Positions 45,021-55,882 of a DNA stretch of 64,000 nucleotides are shown here, in pieces. A program made the translations under genes and the position numbers. Source of the DNA: Rhodopseudomonas telluris. GTDB lineage: Bacteria; Pseudomonadota; Alphaproteobacteria; Rhizobiales; Xanthobacteraceae. Below the pieces are notes generated by a model. It saw only the letters and a list, made by a program, of their open reading frames with translations. It did no database searches and was not told the DNA's origin. The first letter of the stretch is position 1, and each line of letters starts with the position of its first letter. The stretch is from NCBI RefSeq assembly GCF_042432815.1, contig NZ_JBHLWM010000001.1, forward strand, positions 1,054,001 through 1,118,000. Reading direction: 5' to 3'.

Positions 45021-45461
45021 TCAGCCTTTGCGCAGCGCGAAGTGCGCGCCGCAGAACGCCATCGCGGCGCCGAGCAGCAGTGCGGCGAGGCCGGTGACGA
45101 CGCCGGGCGTGGTCGGCCCGGTCGAGGGCGCCGAGGCGGCCTGTCCGGCGGCAGCCAGCACCAGCACGCCGATCGCGATCAGAAATTGCCGCATCCGCGG
45201 CGGGATCTGGCCGGCCGCGGCGTGGTGCATCAGCGTCGAGGTGAAGTAGCCGCCGGCGAAGCCCGCCGTGGCCACCAGCCACCACGCCAGCGCGGCGCGC
45301 GCCGGCATGAACTCGCCGAGATCGCTGCGCCACAGCCCGCCGAGATCGAGCCCGAGCCGCTGCCCCAGCATGTGCAGCGCCAGCGCCAGCAGCACGCCGC
45401 TGACCAGCGCACCGGCGAAGATCAGATGACGGGGAAAATAGGCGGCGTCGGATTTGGGCAT
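45021..45461 (-). CDS. Small integral membrane protein, hypothetical
   Basis: 146 residues with four hydrophobic segments (about 13-35, 55-80, 90-110 and 120-140). I do not recognise a family. FMPARAALAWWLVATAGFAGGYFTS looks like a membrane hairpin. It converges with the LysR gene with an 11-bp gap. ATG 45461 is used; a TTG three codons upstream is also possible. Confidence 0.65.
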   Translation of the reverse strand: MPKSDAAYFPRHLIFAGALVSGVLLALALHMLGQRLGLDLGGLWRSDLGEFMPARAALAWWLVATAGFAGGYFTSTLMHHAAAGQIPPRMRQFLIAIGVLVLAAAGQAASAPSTGPTTPGVVTGLAALLLGAAMAFCGAHFALRKG

Positions 45462-45612
45462 GGGTCTCAACGATCAATCGTCGGGACGGTTGTAGGAAAC
45501 CAGGGCAGTGCGGGCAAGCGAGGACCGTGCGGGATCGCGGGCAGGCGGATCGACCGCATTGCATCCCGGCCGCCACTGCGGCAATGACGCTGCGAGCAGG
45601 AGGCAGCGAGCG

Positions 45613-46239
45613 GTGGCGCGAGCGGGTCGGAATACAGGCGCGGAGCCAAAGACCTCCGGCGTGAAGCAGGCGGTCGCTTCGGCGGACGCCTATGCCTTCA
45701 AGGCGTCGTTGATCGGGGCGGCCCAGCAGTTCGAACTGACCGATGACGGGCTCGTCTGGCGGATCGGGCCGAAATCCGGGCTGTGGCCTTATGCGACGAT
45801 CGCCCAGGTGCGGCTCAGCTTCCGGCCAGTGTCGATGCAGTCGCAGCGGTTTCGCGCCGACCTCGAAGACGTCAGCGGCGCGCGGCTGCGGATCCTGTCG
45901 ACGACCTGGCAGACCGTGGCGCTGATGGCGCCGCAGAACGACGCCTATCGGGCCTTCGTGCTGGAATTGCACCAGCGGATGCAGGCGGCCGGCAGCCATG
46001 CCGAACTGATCGGCGGGCTACGCCCCGCCATCCACACCGCCGCGCTGGTGCTGATCGCGCTGGTGGCGGCGGCAATGACCGGGCTGCTGGCGCGCGCGGT
46101 GGCGACCGGCTCGTGGGCGGGGGCGCTATTCATCGCCGGCTTCGCCGCGCTGTTCGGCTGGCAGATCGGCGGCTTCATCCGCCGCAATCGTCCGCGGCGC
46201 TACAGCTTCGACGACGTGCCCAGCGACCTGTTGCCGTAG
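45613..46239 (+). CDS. Membrane protein, hypothetical
   Basis: About 208 residues. An N-terminal beta-rich domain (LTDDGLVWRIGPKSGLWPYATIAQVRLSFRP...) resembles a PH-like, membrane-associated domain; two membrane helices follow (about 140-162 and 166-190), then a basic tail. Not recognised. The start GTG 45613 has AGGAGG at 45598-45603, the best ribosome site in the region; the open frame begins at 45508. Confidence 0.6.
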   Translation: MARAGRNTGAEPKTSGVKQAVASADAYAFKASLIGAAQQFELTDDGLVWRIGPKSGLWPYATIAQVRLSFRPVSMQSQRFRADLEDVSGARLRILSTTWQTVALMAPQNDAYRAFVLELHQRMQAAGSHAELIGGLRPAIHTAALVLIALVAAAMTGLLARAVATGSWAGALFIAGFAALFGWQIGGFIRRNRPRRYSFDDVPSDLLP

Positions 46240-46262
46240 CGCGCAGGCGTGGCCAGACGATC

Positions 46263-47885
<1,623 letters not shown>

Positions 47886-47980
47886 GGCGGTTCCTCCGGC
47901 GACAGCGCGCCGTTGTTGCTTGCGCCGATCAATCAGGAGGTGGGGAGGGGAGTCAACAGCGTCAGCCGCGATGCCAAGTT

Positions 47981-48112
47981 TCCCTCCCCCTTGCGGGGAG
48001 GGTGGCCGGCCGTAAGGCCGGTCGGGTGGGGGGCGCCACGCAGTCGGTGCCCGCGGCACCCCCACCCCGGCCTCCGCTTCGCTCGGCCGACCCTCCCCGC
48101 AAGGGGGAGGGG
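47981..48112. repeat. Inverted-arm repeat (CCCTCCCC / GGGGAGGG)
   Basis: CTCCCCCTTGCGGGGAGGGT with GGCCGGC on the left and CGACCCTCCCCGCAAGGGGGAG on the right are inverted copies separated by about 70 bp that also pair in part (GGGGCGCCACG / GGTGCCC). It fills the gap between the decarboxylase and hydratase genes. Confidence 0.65.
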
Positions 48113-48138
48113 TATCGCGGCCGCCTTGCGAAAACTGA

Positions 48139-48996
48139 TTACCAGCTCGCCGTGCCCTTCATGGTCGGGACGCCGTCGGCATTGGCGGTCCACAGCTCGA
48201 GGCCGGTCGCGGTCTCATTAGCGTTGACCGCAAACTCCGCGCCGTCGAACAGCGGCTGCACGCCGCGATAGCTGAAGGTCTTCGGCGCCGCGCCTTTCAG
48301 CTTGGCGGCGAACTCGACCAGCAGGGCGGCCTGCATCGGGCCGTGGACGATCAGGCCCGGATAGCCCTCGACCTTGGTGACGTAGTCGCGATCGTAGTGG
48401 ATGCGGTGGCCGTTGAAGGTCAGCGCCGAATAGCGGAACAGCAGGACCGGATCGGCGAGGTGGCTTTCGCGATGCTGCGCGGCCGGCGGGACGGCGGCCG
48501 GCTTGGCGGGCGCTGCGGGGGCCGCCGAGGGCGGCGGCACGTCGCGATAAACGATGTCCTGCCGGTCGCGGATCGCGACGCCGCGCGGCGTGGTGATCTC
48601 GTGATTGACGGTGACGAAGCACAGCGTGCCGGTCGAGCCCTGCTTGATTTGCACGTCGCCGATCGTCGAGGTCCGCGTCACCTCGTCGCCGACCTTGAGC
48701 GCATCGACGAACGTGAGCTCGCCGCCCGCCCACATCCGGCGCGGCAGCGGCACCGGCGGCAGGAAGCCGCCGCGGGTGGGGTGGCCGTCCGGGCCGAGCA
48801 TGTCCATCGGATACACCGGCTGGCCGAGGCACCAGTGCACGGTGAACGGTGCGACGTCGCCCGTCTTGGGCGTGCCGATGTCGAGGAACAGCGTCGCGCG
48901 CAGGCCCTTGGCGAGCTGCGGCGTGACGAGGTCGGTGGCCTGCTCGGAGCGGCCGATCCACTGCCGCAGGTGATCGATGTCGAGCGCGTCGGTCAT
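48139..48996 (-). CDS. FAS1-like/MaoC hot-dog dehydratase (mesaconyl-C4-CoA hydratase type)
   Basis: 285 residues: an N-terminal FAS1-type half and a C-terminal MaoC-like half joined by a Pro/Ala linker (about 155-175). The C-terminal half has ALTFNGHRIHYDRDYV with the catalytic Asp/His pair and EGYPGLIVHGPMQAALL. Similar proteins are annotated mesaconyl-C4-CoA hydratase or itaconyl-CoA hydratase. It begins 12 bp after the CoA-transferase gene ends, so the two are co-transcribed and probably act on the same branched or unsaturated dicarboxyl-CoA (inference). Confidence 0.82.
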   Translation of the reverse strand: MTDALDIDHLRQWIGRSEQATDLVTPQLAKGLRATLFLDIGTPKTGDVAPFTVHWCLGQPVYPMDMLGPDGHPTRGGFLPPVPLPRRMWAGGELTFVDALKVGDEVTRTSTIGDVQIKQGSTGTLCFVTVNHEITTPRGVAIRDRQDIVYRDVPPPSAAPAAPAKPAAVPPAAQHRESHLADPVLLFRYSALTFNGHRIHYDRDYVTKVEGYPGLIVHGPMQAALLVEFAAKLKGAAPKTFSYRGVQPLFDGAEFAVNANETATGLELWTANADGVPTMKGTASW

Positions 48997-49008
48997 GTTG
49001 GTCCTCGC

Positions 49009-50103
49009 TTACTTGCGCTTGTCGCCGATGCCCGGCACGGCGCCGTAATGCCGATCCTCGCCGACCACGATCGCGGCCGGCGCCGGATAGGCGACCTTGC
49101 CGTTCGGCGTGTCGACCTCGATCCGGCGCAGATGCGGATGATGCGACAGGTCTTCCATCGTGTTCACTTCGGCGAAGGCGATGTCGGCGCTGGCGAGATG
49201 TTCGAGCAGATCATCGCGGGTCAGCGAACCGAAGATGTCGGCGACGATCTTGTCGGTGTAGGCACGGTTCTTCACGCGCTCGACGCCGTTGCACAGCCGC
49301 GGATCGTTCGGCAGGTCGGGCTGGCGCAGCACGTCGGAGCAGAGCTTCTTCCACTCGCGCTCGCTCTGGATCGAGATCAGGATGTCCTTGCCGTCCTTGC
49401 TGGTGAACACGCCATAGGGCGCGATCGATGGATGCGCGAGGCCCAGCCGCTTGGGCGGATTGCCGGCCTCGGCGTTGAGCAGCGGCACCGTCAGCCAGTC
49501 CGCCATCACGTCGAACATCGAAATGCGGATGTCGGCGCCCTGACCCGAACGGCCACGGCCGATCAGCGCTTCGAGGATCGCCGCATGCGCGGCCGCGCCG
49601 GTGGCGACGTCGACCACCGACATGCCGACGCGCGAGGCGCTTTCCGGTCCGCCGGTGATCGAGGCGAGGCCGCTCTCGGCCTGGATCAGCAGGTCGTAGG
49701 CCTTGCGGTGCGCATACGGACCGTAATCGCCGTAGCCGGAGATGGTGCAGATGATCAGCTTCGGATAGTCCGCGCGCAGCCGCTCGCGGGTGAAGCCGAG
49801 CTTGTCCATCGAGCCGGGCTTGAGGTTCTGCAGCAGCACGTCGGCCGACGCGATCAGCTTTTCCAGCTCGTCGCGGCCTTCGCTGGTCGACAGATCGACC
49901 ACGGCGGATTCCTTGCCGCGGTTGAGCCAGACGAAGTAGCTGCTCTGGCCCTTGGCGGCGGCATCGTAGCCGCGGGCGAAATCGCCCTCGGGGCGTTCGA
50001 TCTTGATGACATGAGCGCCGGCGTCGGCCAGCCGCGAGCTGCAATACGGCGCCGCGACCGCCTGTTCGACGGCGATGACGGTGAGTCCTTCGAGCGGAAG
50101 CAT
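49009..50103 (-). CDS. CaiB/BaiF (class III) CoA-transferase
   Basis: 364 residues. The N-terminal GLTVIAVEQAVAAPYCSSRLADAGAHVIKIERPEGDFAR is the family CoA-binding start, LNRGKESAVVDL follows, and AYDLLIQAESGLAS carries the catalytic aspartate. It moves CoA between carboxylic acids without ATP. Its neighbours (acyl-CoA dehydrogenase upstream, hydratase downstream) suggest a route that activates and oxidises a dicarboxylic acid. Confidence 0.9.
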   Translation of the reverse strand: MLPLEGLTVIAVEQAVAAPYCSSRLADAGAHVIKIERPEGDFARGYDAAAKGQSSYFVWLNRGKESAVVDLSTSEGRDELEKLIASADVLLQNLKPGSMDKLGFTRERLRADYPKLIICTISGYGDYGPYAHRKAYDLLIQAESGLASITGGPESASRVGMSVVDVATGAAAHAAILEALIGRGRSGQGADIRISMFDVMADWLTVPLLNAEAGNPPKRLGLAHPSIAPYGVFTSKDGKDILISIQSEREWKKLCSDVLRQPDLPNDPRLCNGVERVKNRAYTDKIVADIFGSLTRDDLLEHLASADIAFAEVNTMEDLSHHPHLRRIEVDTPNGKVAYPAPAAIVVGEDRHYGAVPGIGDKRK

Positions 50104-50126
50104 TCGATCAATCCTGCGATGGCTTC

Positions 50127-50208
50127 GTCATTGCGAGGAGCGAAGCGACGAAGCAATCCAAGCTCGATGCGCGGCGCTCTGGATTGCTTCGCTTCGCTCG
50201 CAATGACG
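50127..50208. repeat. Inverted-arm repeat inside a gene cluster
   Basis: Same family as 29459-29542: GTCATTGCGAGGAGCGAAGC...GAAGCAATCC against GGATTGCTTCGCTTCGCTCGCAATGAC. It lies between the acyl-CoA dehydrogenase stop and the CoA-transferase start and may lower expression of downstream genes. Confidence 0.75.
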
Positions 50209-50216
50209 TCGAGAGG

Positions 50217-51392
50217 TTAATACGACCGCGGCATGCCGAGCACGTGCTCGGCGAGATGCGACAGGATCAGGTTGGTGGAGATCGGGGCAACCTGATACAG
50301 CCGCGTCTCGCGGAACTTGCGCTCGACGTCGTATTCCTCGGCGAAGCCGAAGCCGCCGTGGGTCTGGATGCAGGCATTGGCCGCTTCGAACGAGGCGTCG
50401 GCCGCGAGCATCTTGGCCATGTTGGCCTCGGCGCCGCAATCCATGCCGGCTTCGTACTTCCGGGTGGCTTCCCTCACCATCAGTTCGGCCGCGCGCATAG
50501 CGGCGTAGGCCTTGGCGATCGGGAACTGGATGCCCTGGTTCTGGCCGATCGGCCGGCCGAACACGACGCGGTCCTTCGCGTAGTTGGTGGCCTTGGCGAT
50601 GAACCATTTGGCGTCGCCGACGCATTCCGATGCGATCAGGATGCGCTCGGCATTCATGCCGGACAGGATGTAGCGGAAGCCCTTGCCTTCCTCGCCGATC
50701 AGATTCTCCTTCGGCACCTTGAGGTCGGTGAAGAACACCTCGGTGGTGGCGTGGTTCATCATGGTGCGGATCGGGCGGATCTCGAGCCCATGGCCGCGCG
50801 CTTCACGCATGTCGACCAGGAACACCGACAGGCCCTCGGTCTTCTTCGCCGCCTGATCCTTCGGCGTGGTGCGCGCCAGCAGGATCATCAGGTCGGAATA
50901 TTCGGCGCGGCTGGTCCAGATCTTCTGGCCGTTGACCACGTAGTCGCCGTTGGCGTCCTTCTTGGCGAAGGTCTTCAGCGACGTGGTGTCGGTGCCGGAG
51001 GTCGGCTCGGTGACGCCGAAGGCCTGCAGCCGCAGTTCGCCGGAGGCGATCTTCGGCAGCCACTTGGCCTTCTGCTCATCGCTGCCGTGCCGGAGCAGAG
51101 TACCCATGGTGTACATCTGCGCGTGGCAGCCGCCGCCGTTGCAGCCGGCGCGCTGGATCTCTTCGAGGATCGCCGCCGCGGCCGACAATTTCAGCCCGGC
51201 GCCGCCGTATTCCTCGGGGATCAGCACCGACAGGTAGCCGGCCTCGGTGAGCGCATCGACGAAAGCCCTGGGATAGGCCATCTCGCGATCGAGCTTGCGC
51301 CAGTATTCGCCCGGAAACTGCGCGCACAGTTTGGCGACGGCGTCGCGGATATCGTGGAATTCGTCCTGCTCCGCGGCGGCATGATGTTTCAT
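50217..51392 (-). CDS. Acyl-CoA dehydrogenase
   Basis: 391 residues, FAD flavoprotein. LQAFGVTEPTSGTDTTSLKT is signature 1 and QTHGGFGFAEEYDVERKFRETRLYQVAPIST is near signature 2; the catalytic glutamate is probably in MNAERILIASE. It introduces a 2,3 double bond into an acyl-CoA and passes electrons to ETF. Substrate is unknown. It starts 32 bp after the P450 gene ends and precedes the CoA-transferase and hydratase. Confidence 0.88.
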   Translation of the reverse strand: MKHHAAAEQDEFHDIRDAVAKLCAQFPGEYWRKLDREMAYPRAFVDALTEAGYLSVLIPEEYGGAGLKLSAAAAILEEIQRAGCNGGGCHAQMYTMGTLLRHGSDEQKAKWLPKIASGELRLQAFGVTEPTSGTDTTSLKTFAKKDANGDYVVNGQKIWTSRAEYSDLMILLARTTPKDQAAKKTEGLSVFLVDMREARGHGLEIRPIRTMMNHATTEVFFTDLKVPKENLIGEEGKGFRYILSGMNAERILIASECVGDAKWFIAKATNYAKDRVVFGRPIGQNQGIQFPIAKAYAAMRAAELMVREATRKYEAGMDCGAEANMAKMLAADASFEAANACIQTHGGFGFAEEYDVERKFRETRLYQVAPISTNLILSHLAEHVLGMPRSY

Positions 51393-51424
51393 TGTCGAGG
51401 CTGTCTTCTTTTTCTTGGGAGAGG

Positions 51425-52705
51425 TCAGGAAATGCGAACCGGCAAGGACTCGTAGCCCTTGACGAAGCTCGAATACACCCGCTTCGGCTCCCCGACAACT
51501 TCGATGCGGTCAAACCTGTCCAGCATTTCCTCCCAGACGATCCGGAGCTGCAATTCCGCCAGACGCATTCCGACGCAGCGGTGGATACCGAAGCCGAACG
51601 ACAGGTGAATCTTCGGCCGCTTGCGGTCGATGATGAATTCGTTCGGCCGCTCGATCACCTCCTCGTCGCGGTTGCCGGAGACGTACCACATCACCACGCG
51701 GTCGCCCTTTTTGATGGTCTTGCCGCCGAGTTCGGTGTCCTGCAGGGCGGTGCGGCGCATATGCGCGAGCGGCGTCTGCCAGCGGATCACCTCGGGCACC
51801 ATGGTGTCGATCAGCTTGGGATCGGCGCGCAGTTTGGCGAACTGGTCGGGATTTTCGTTCAGCGCCAGCACCGATCCGGTCATGGTATTGCGGGTGGTGT
51901 CGTTGCCGCCGACGATCAGCAGCAGCAGATTGCCCATCAGATTGTCGCGGTCCATGTAGCGGGTCGCGTCGTGATGCGCCATCATCGACAGGAGATCATT
52001 CCGCGGCTCGGAATTCACCCGCTCGTTCCACAGCCCGGCGAAGGTCGCGGCGCATTCGTTGAGTTCGTCGCGGCGCTGCTGTTCGGACTCGACCACGCCG
52101 CTCTTCGGCAGTGCGGTGGCGACGTCGGACCAGCGCGTCAGCTTGCGGCGCTGCTCGAACGGGAAGTCGAACAGCGTCGCCAGCATCTGCGTGGTCAGTT
52201 CGATGGAGACGCGGTCGACGAAGTTGAAGGTCTCACCGCGCGGCAGGCCGTCCAGCACCTTGCGGGTGCGAGCACGGATCAGCACCGCGAGTTCGTCGAG
52301 ATGGTCCGGCGTGAACATCGGCGACACCGTTTTGCGCTGTGCCGAATGCCGCGGCTCGTCCATCGCGATGAAGCTCGGCCAGTCGTAGCCGGGTGGTGCG
52401 TCGCGGATCGAGATGCCGCCCAGCGTCGAGTCGGACGAGAAAATCTGGTGGCTGGTGTCGACATGCATGATGTCGTTGTACTTGACGACGCTCCAGTACG
52501 GTTCGATCGGCGCGTTAGTGCAGTAATGAACCGGTTCCTCCGCACGCAGCCGCTCGAACCACGGCCACAACGTGTCGTCGCGGAAATGCCGAGGCGCGCC
52601 GGGATGGAAGTCCTTCAGCGGCGTCGCGTAGGCTTCCTCGCGCGCGGCGCGCAGGCGGGCGGCTTTGTCGGTCTCGGCTGTGCTGGTCTCGATGGTGCCG
52701 TGCAT
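51425..52705 (-). CDS. Cytochrome P450, CYP153-like
   Basis: 426 residues. The heme-binding loop is FGFGIHRCVG (Cys377), the I-helix oxygen motif is LLIVGGNDTTRNTMTG and the K-helix E-x-x-R is PEVIRWQ. The stretch HLSFGFGIHRCVG-x-RLAELQLRI-WEEML-RFDRIEVVGEP is characteristic of CYP153 enzymes, which hydroxylate terminal carbons of alkanes, fatty acids or cyclic terpenes. It needs a [2Fe-2S] ferredoxin and reductase; candidates are encoded at 27.2 and 28.3 kb. It begins a co-directional set with acyl-CoA-processing genes. Confidence 0.88.
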   Translation of the reverse strand: MHGTIETSTAETDKAARLRAAREEAYATPLKDFHPGAPRHFRDDTLWPWFERLRAEEPVHYCTNAPIEPYWSVVKYNDIMHVDTSHQIFSSDSTLGGISIRDAPPGYDWPSFIAMDEPRHSAQRKTVSPMFTPDHLDELAVLIRARTRKVLDGLPRGETFNFVDRVSIELTTQMLATLFDFPFEQRRKLTRWSDVATALPKSGVVESEQQRRDELNECAATFAGLWNERVNSEPRNDLLSMMAHHDATRYMDRDNLMGNLLLLIVGGNDTTRNTMTGSVLALNENPDQFAKLRADPKLIDTMVPEVIRWQTPLAHMRRTALQDTELGGKTIKKGDRVVMWYVSGNRDEEVIERPNEFIIDRKRPKIHLSFGFGIHRCVGMRLAELQLRIVWEEMLDRFDRIEVVGEPKRVYSSFVKGYESLPVRIS

Positions 52706-53058
52706 GATGCGGGGGCCCTCGCTGGGTGGTCGGCGTTTCGCTCCGATGGGCCGCGTCGCGGCGATCGATCTCCATTGGCTGCCGTCTTGGGGCGCGGCAG
52801 TCCGTTCGGGAGATTACAACCGGTTGGGCGGGCAAGAGCAAGGCGTGCCGGGCCGCTCGCATAGCGGCTCCGCACAAGATCGTCCGCAGCGCCTGTACGG
52901 TCGTCGTGAGTTTTGTGTCGAGGCGCTGGTAAACAGCCTGGAAAGCCGCTGGAACGACCTTTGGAGCCTTCTCAGCCCTGCGGCGTCATGACATGGTGCC
53001 GGCCAACCAGAACACGGTTGCGCGGCGTGCCGCGCCGACGAGTGGAGACAGCCCGACC
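52706..53058. other. Intergenic gap with no recognised content
   Basis: 353 bp between the divergent P450 and isovaleryl-CoA dehydrogenase genes. It must hold both promoters, but I see no clear operator, repeat or RNA element. Confidence 0.5.
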
Positions 53059-54231
53059 ATGATTTCGAACGCGCAGAGCCTGTTCAATTTCGATCTCGGC
53101 GAGACCGCCGACGCGATCCGCGAGACGGTGCGCGATTTTGCATCGAACGAGATCGCCCCGCGCGCCGAGGCCATCGACAAGACCAACACCTTCCCGCGTG
53201 ATCTCTGGCCGAAGCTCGGCGAACTCGGCCTGCACGGCATCACGGTCGAGGAGGAGTACGGCGGCGCCGGGCTCGGCTATCTCGAGCACTGCATTGCGAT
53301 GGAGGAAATCTCGCGCGCCTCCGCCTCGGTCGGCCTGTCCTACGGCGCGCATTCCAACCTCTGCATCAATCAGCTTCGCCGCAACGGCAACGAGGCGCAG
53401 AAGCGCAAGTACTTGCCGAAGCTGATCAGCGGCGAACACGTCGGCGCACTGGCGATGTCCGAGCCCGGCGCCGGATCCGACGTGGTGTCGATGAAGACCC
53501 GCGCCGACAAGAAAGGCGACCGTTACGTTCTCAACGGCAACAAGATGTGGATCACCAACGGCCCGGTCGCCGAAACGCTGGTGGTCTACGCCAAGACCGA
53601 TCCCGCCGCCGGTCCCCGTGGCATGACGGCGTTCGTGATCGAGAAGGGCTTCAAGGGCTTCAGCACTGCGCAGAAGCTCGACAAGCTCGGCATGCGCGGC
53701 TCCGACACCTGCGAGCTGGTGTTCGAGGATTGCGAAGTGCCGGAGGAGAACGTGCTCGGCGAGGTCGGCCGCGGCGTCAACGTGCTAATGAGCGGGCTCG
53801 ACTACGAGCGCGCGGTGCTGGCCGCCGGGCCGCTCGGCATCATGCAGGCCTGCATGGACGTGGTGCTGCCTTATGTGCACGAGCGCAAGCAGTTCGGTGA
53901 GCCGATCGGCAACTTCCAGCTGGTGCAGGGCAAGGTCGCCGACATGTACGTGACGATGAACGCCTCGCGCGCTTACGTCTATGCGGTGGCGAAGGCCTGC
54001 GACCGCGGCGAGACCACCCGCGAGGACGCCGCCGGCGCCATCCTGTACGCCGCCGAACGCGCCACCCAGTGCGCGCTCGACGCCATCCAGCTGCTCGGCG
54101 GCAACGGCTACATCAACGACTACCCGACCGGCCGCCTGCTGCGCGACGCCAAGCTTTACGAAATCGGCGCCGGCACCAGCGAGATCCGCCGGATGCTGAT
54201 CGGCCGGGAGTTGTTCACCAAGACGGCGTAG
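53059..54231 (+). CDS. ivd: Isovaleryl-CoA dehydrogenase-like acyl-CoA dehydrogenase
   Basis: 390 residues. ALAMSEPGAGSDVVSMKT is signature 1 and AIQLLGGNGYINDYPTGRLLRDAKLYEIGAGTSEIRRMLIGREL is the C-terminal signature; SGLDYERAVLAAGPLGIMQACMD carries the glutamate used as base in isovaleryl-CoA dehydrogenases. It oxidises isovaleryl-CoA to 3-methylcrotonyl-CoA in leucine breakdown. The ATG 53059 has GGAGAC upstream. The next genes of a leucine pathway (MccA/B, HMG-CoA lyase) are not in the window. Confidence 0.9.
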   Translation: MISNAQSLFNFDLGETADAIRETVRDFASNEIAPRAEAIDKTNTFPRDLWPKLGELGLHGITVEEEYGGAGLGYLEHCIAMEEISRASASVGLSYGAHSNLCINQLRRNGNEAQKRKYLPKLISGEHVGALAMSEPGAGSDVVSMKTRADKKGDRYVLNGNKMWITNGPVAETLVVYAKTDPAAGPRGMTAFVIEKGFKGFSTAQKLDKLGMRGSDTCELVFEDCEVPEENVLGEVGRGVNVLMSGLDYERAVLAAGPLGIMQACMDVVLPYVHERKQFGEPIGNFQLVQGKVADMYVTMNASRAYVYAVAKACDRGETTREDAAGAILYAAERATQCALDAIQLLGGNGYINDYPTGRLLRDAKLYEIGAGTSEIRRMLIGRELFTKTA

Positions 54232-54249
54232 GGGCGCAGTCTCTCGACG

Positions 54250-54391
54250 CGTCATTCCGGGGCGCCGCGCAGCGGCGAACCCGGAATCCATACGCCGCAG
54301 CGTCTGTTGGGGATGGATGACGGTCGATGATAAGTCGAGAACTCAGGGGATATGGATTCCGGGCTCGCGCTTCGCGCGCCCCGGAATGACG
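54250..54391. repeat. Inverted-arm repeat (CATTCCGGGG ... CCCCGGAATG)
   Basis: Left arm 54250-54292 and right arm 54351-54391, inverted copies with CGTCATTCCGGGGCGC and CCGGAATCCATA. Same family as 18444-18605. It lies between two convergent genes. Confidence 0.75.
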
Positions 54392-54416
54392 GGGAGAGGC
54401 GGGTAATAACCGCCGA

Positions 54417-55226
54417 CTACTGCCCCAATCCATTCACCTTGCCGACGAAGCTGCGGACGTCGGCCATTACTTGCGGTAGCACGGACTTGACCTCCTGCAC
54501 CGTCATCCCCGGCTTGATCTCCGGGTGGTACAGGATGTTCATCAGGTACTGATCGTAGACGTCGAAGTAACCCTTCTGAACGTCGTCGTTGAACATCGTC
54601 CACGGCACTTGGTCGGTGTCGTTGATCGGGCCGAGCGACTGCAGCAGCTCCTCGTAGGCGCAGTCCAGGAAGACGAAGTCGCCATTGTCGATGGTGAGGA
54701 TCACGTCGGCGTGCTCGATCTCGAACTTGTCGTTCTTGCGGAAGCCCGACAGGCATTGCGGATCGAGTGACTCGCGGATCTCCTTGGCGCGTTCGGCGCC
54801 GTAGAAAGTCTGGATGGTCTTGTTGAGGTTCTTGTCGCGGACGAGATGGACCGTGACGTTGGCCTCGTCGCTGTCCTCGGTAAGCGCGATATCGAGATGG
54901 CGGATCCGCTTGGCGATGTCGGCGACCACCCGCGCGAGCTGCGCGCGGCGGTCCGGATGGGTCTCGCCCTCGGCGAAGATCCGCACCGGCCCTTCGAACT
55001 TGCGGATGCGGTCGACCCGGCCGGCGAGGTGATACTCGGCGCCGAACGCGGTCTTGAAGAAGCCGTCGAAGATCTGGCTGTCGGTGAAGTCGCGCTTCTC
55101 GGCGCGCTGGTTGGCGGAGATATCGGTGCTGTCGGCGGCCAGCGACGGCGCCGCCGTTCCCGCCGCCGCGGCGATGATCGCCGCGAGCGCGGGGCCGAGG
55201 AACCGGGGAGAGCGGCCGCACTGCAT
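54417..55226 (-). CDS. Secreted DUF2927 protein
   Basis: 269 residues. A signal peptide (about 1-31, ending SLAAD) precedes a DUF2927-type domain: FFKTAFGAEYHLAGRVDRIRKFEGPVRIF, then a region with CLSGFRKNDKFEIEHADVILTIDNGDFVFLDCAYEELLQSLGPINDTD. Two cysteines could form a disulfide. The function is unknown; the fold may be related to metalloproteases, but I do not see an HExxH zinc motif. ATG 55226 gives a normal signal peptide; the open frame starts at 55262. Confidence 0.8.
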   Translation of the reverse strand: MQCGRSPRFLGPALAAIIAAAAGTAAPSLAADSTDISANQRAEKRDFTDSQIFDGFFKTAFGAEYHLAGRVDRIRKFEGPVRIFAEGETHPDRRAQLARVVADIAKRIRHLDIALTEDSDEANVTVHLVRDKNLNKTIQTFYGAERAKEIRESLDPQCLSGFRKNDKFEIEHADVILTIDNGDFVFLDCAYEELLQSLGPINDTDQVPWTMFNDDVQKGYFDVYDQYLMNILYHPEIKPGMTVQEVKSVLPQVMADVRSFVGKVNGLGQ

Positions 55227-55303
55227 GACGGTGACGCTGCCGCAATCCGCCGCGGCGCACAACCCGTAATTGGGAGCAGCGGGGCTGCGCGCCCCGCGAC
55301 GGA

Positions 55304-55882
55304 TCAGTTCCGCACGACCACCGTGGCGCCGACGCGGACGCGGTCATAGAGGTCGACCACGTCTTCGTTGGTCATGCGGAAGCAGCCCGACGACACGGCC
55401 TGACCGATTGTCTCCGGCTCGTTGGAACCGTGGATGCGATACAAGGTCGAACCGAGATACATCGCCCGCGCGCCGAGCGGATTATCCTCGCCGCCAGCCA
55501 TGTGGCGCGGCAGGTCGGGGCGGCGGCGCAGCATCTGCGCCGGCGGCGTCCAGCTCGGCCATTCCTTCTTGGCGGTGATGCGGTGGACGCCCGCCCAGCG
55601 GAAGCCGTCGCGGCCGACGCCGATGCCATAGCGCAGCGCCGTGCCGTTCGGCTCGACCAGATACAGCCGACGCTCCGAGGTGCTGATCACAATGGTTCCG
55701 GGAGCGTAATTGCCCATGAAGTTGACGCGCTCACGCGGGATCGGGCTGGCCGCCGGCCCGGAGCGGAAGAACGGCCCGAACCCCATCACGGCCCGCATGT
55801 CCTCCTGGGCGGACGCCTGGGAGATCCCGGCAACAGCTATCGTGGCGGCGAGCGCGAACAGGCGGGCGGCAGAGCGAACCAT
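55304..55882 (-). CDS. L,D-transpeptidase (YkuD domain)
   Basis: 192 residues with a signal peptide (1-25, ending ASAQ). The YkuD domain has the catalytic motif HGSN...SSGCFRMTNEDVVDLYDRV (His and Cys of the H-x-S/T-G-C-h-R type). It forms 3-3 or lipoprotein crosslinks in peptidoglycan in the periplasm; such enzymes are numerous in pole-growing alphaproteobacteria. ATG 55882 is chosen for the signal peptide. Confidence 0.9.
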   Translation of the reverse strand: MVRSAARLFALAATIAVAGISQASAQEDMRAVMGFGPFFRSGPAASPIPRERVNFMGNYAPGTIVISTSERRLYLVEPNGTALRYGIGVGRDGFRWAGVHRITAKKEWPSWTPPAQMLRRRPDLPRHMAGGEDNPLGARAMYLGSTLYRIHGSNEPETIGQAVSSGCFRMTNEDVVDLYDRVRVGATVVVRN

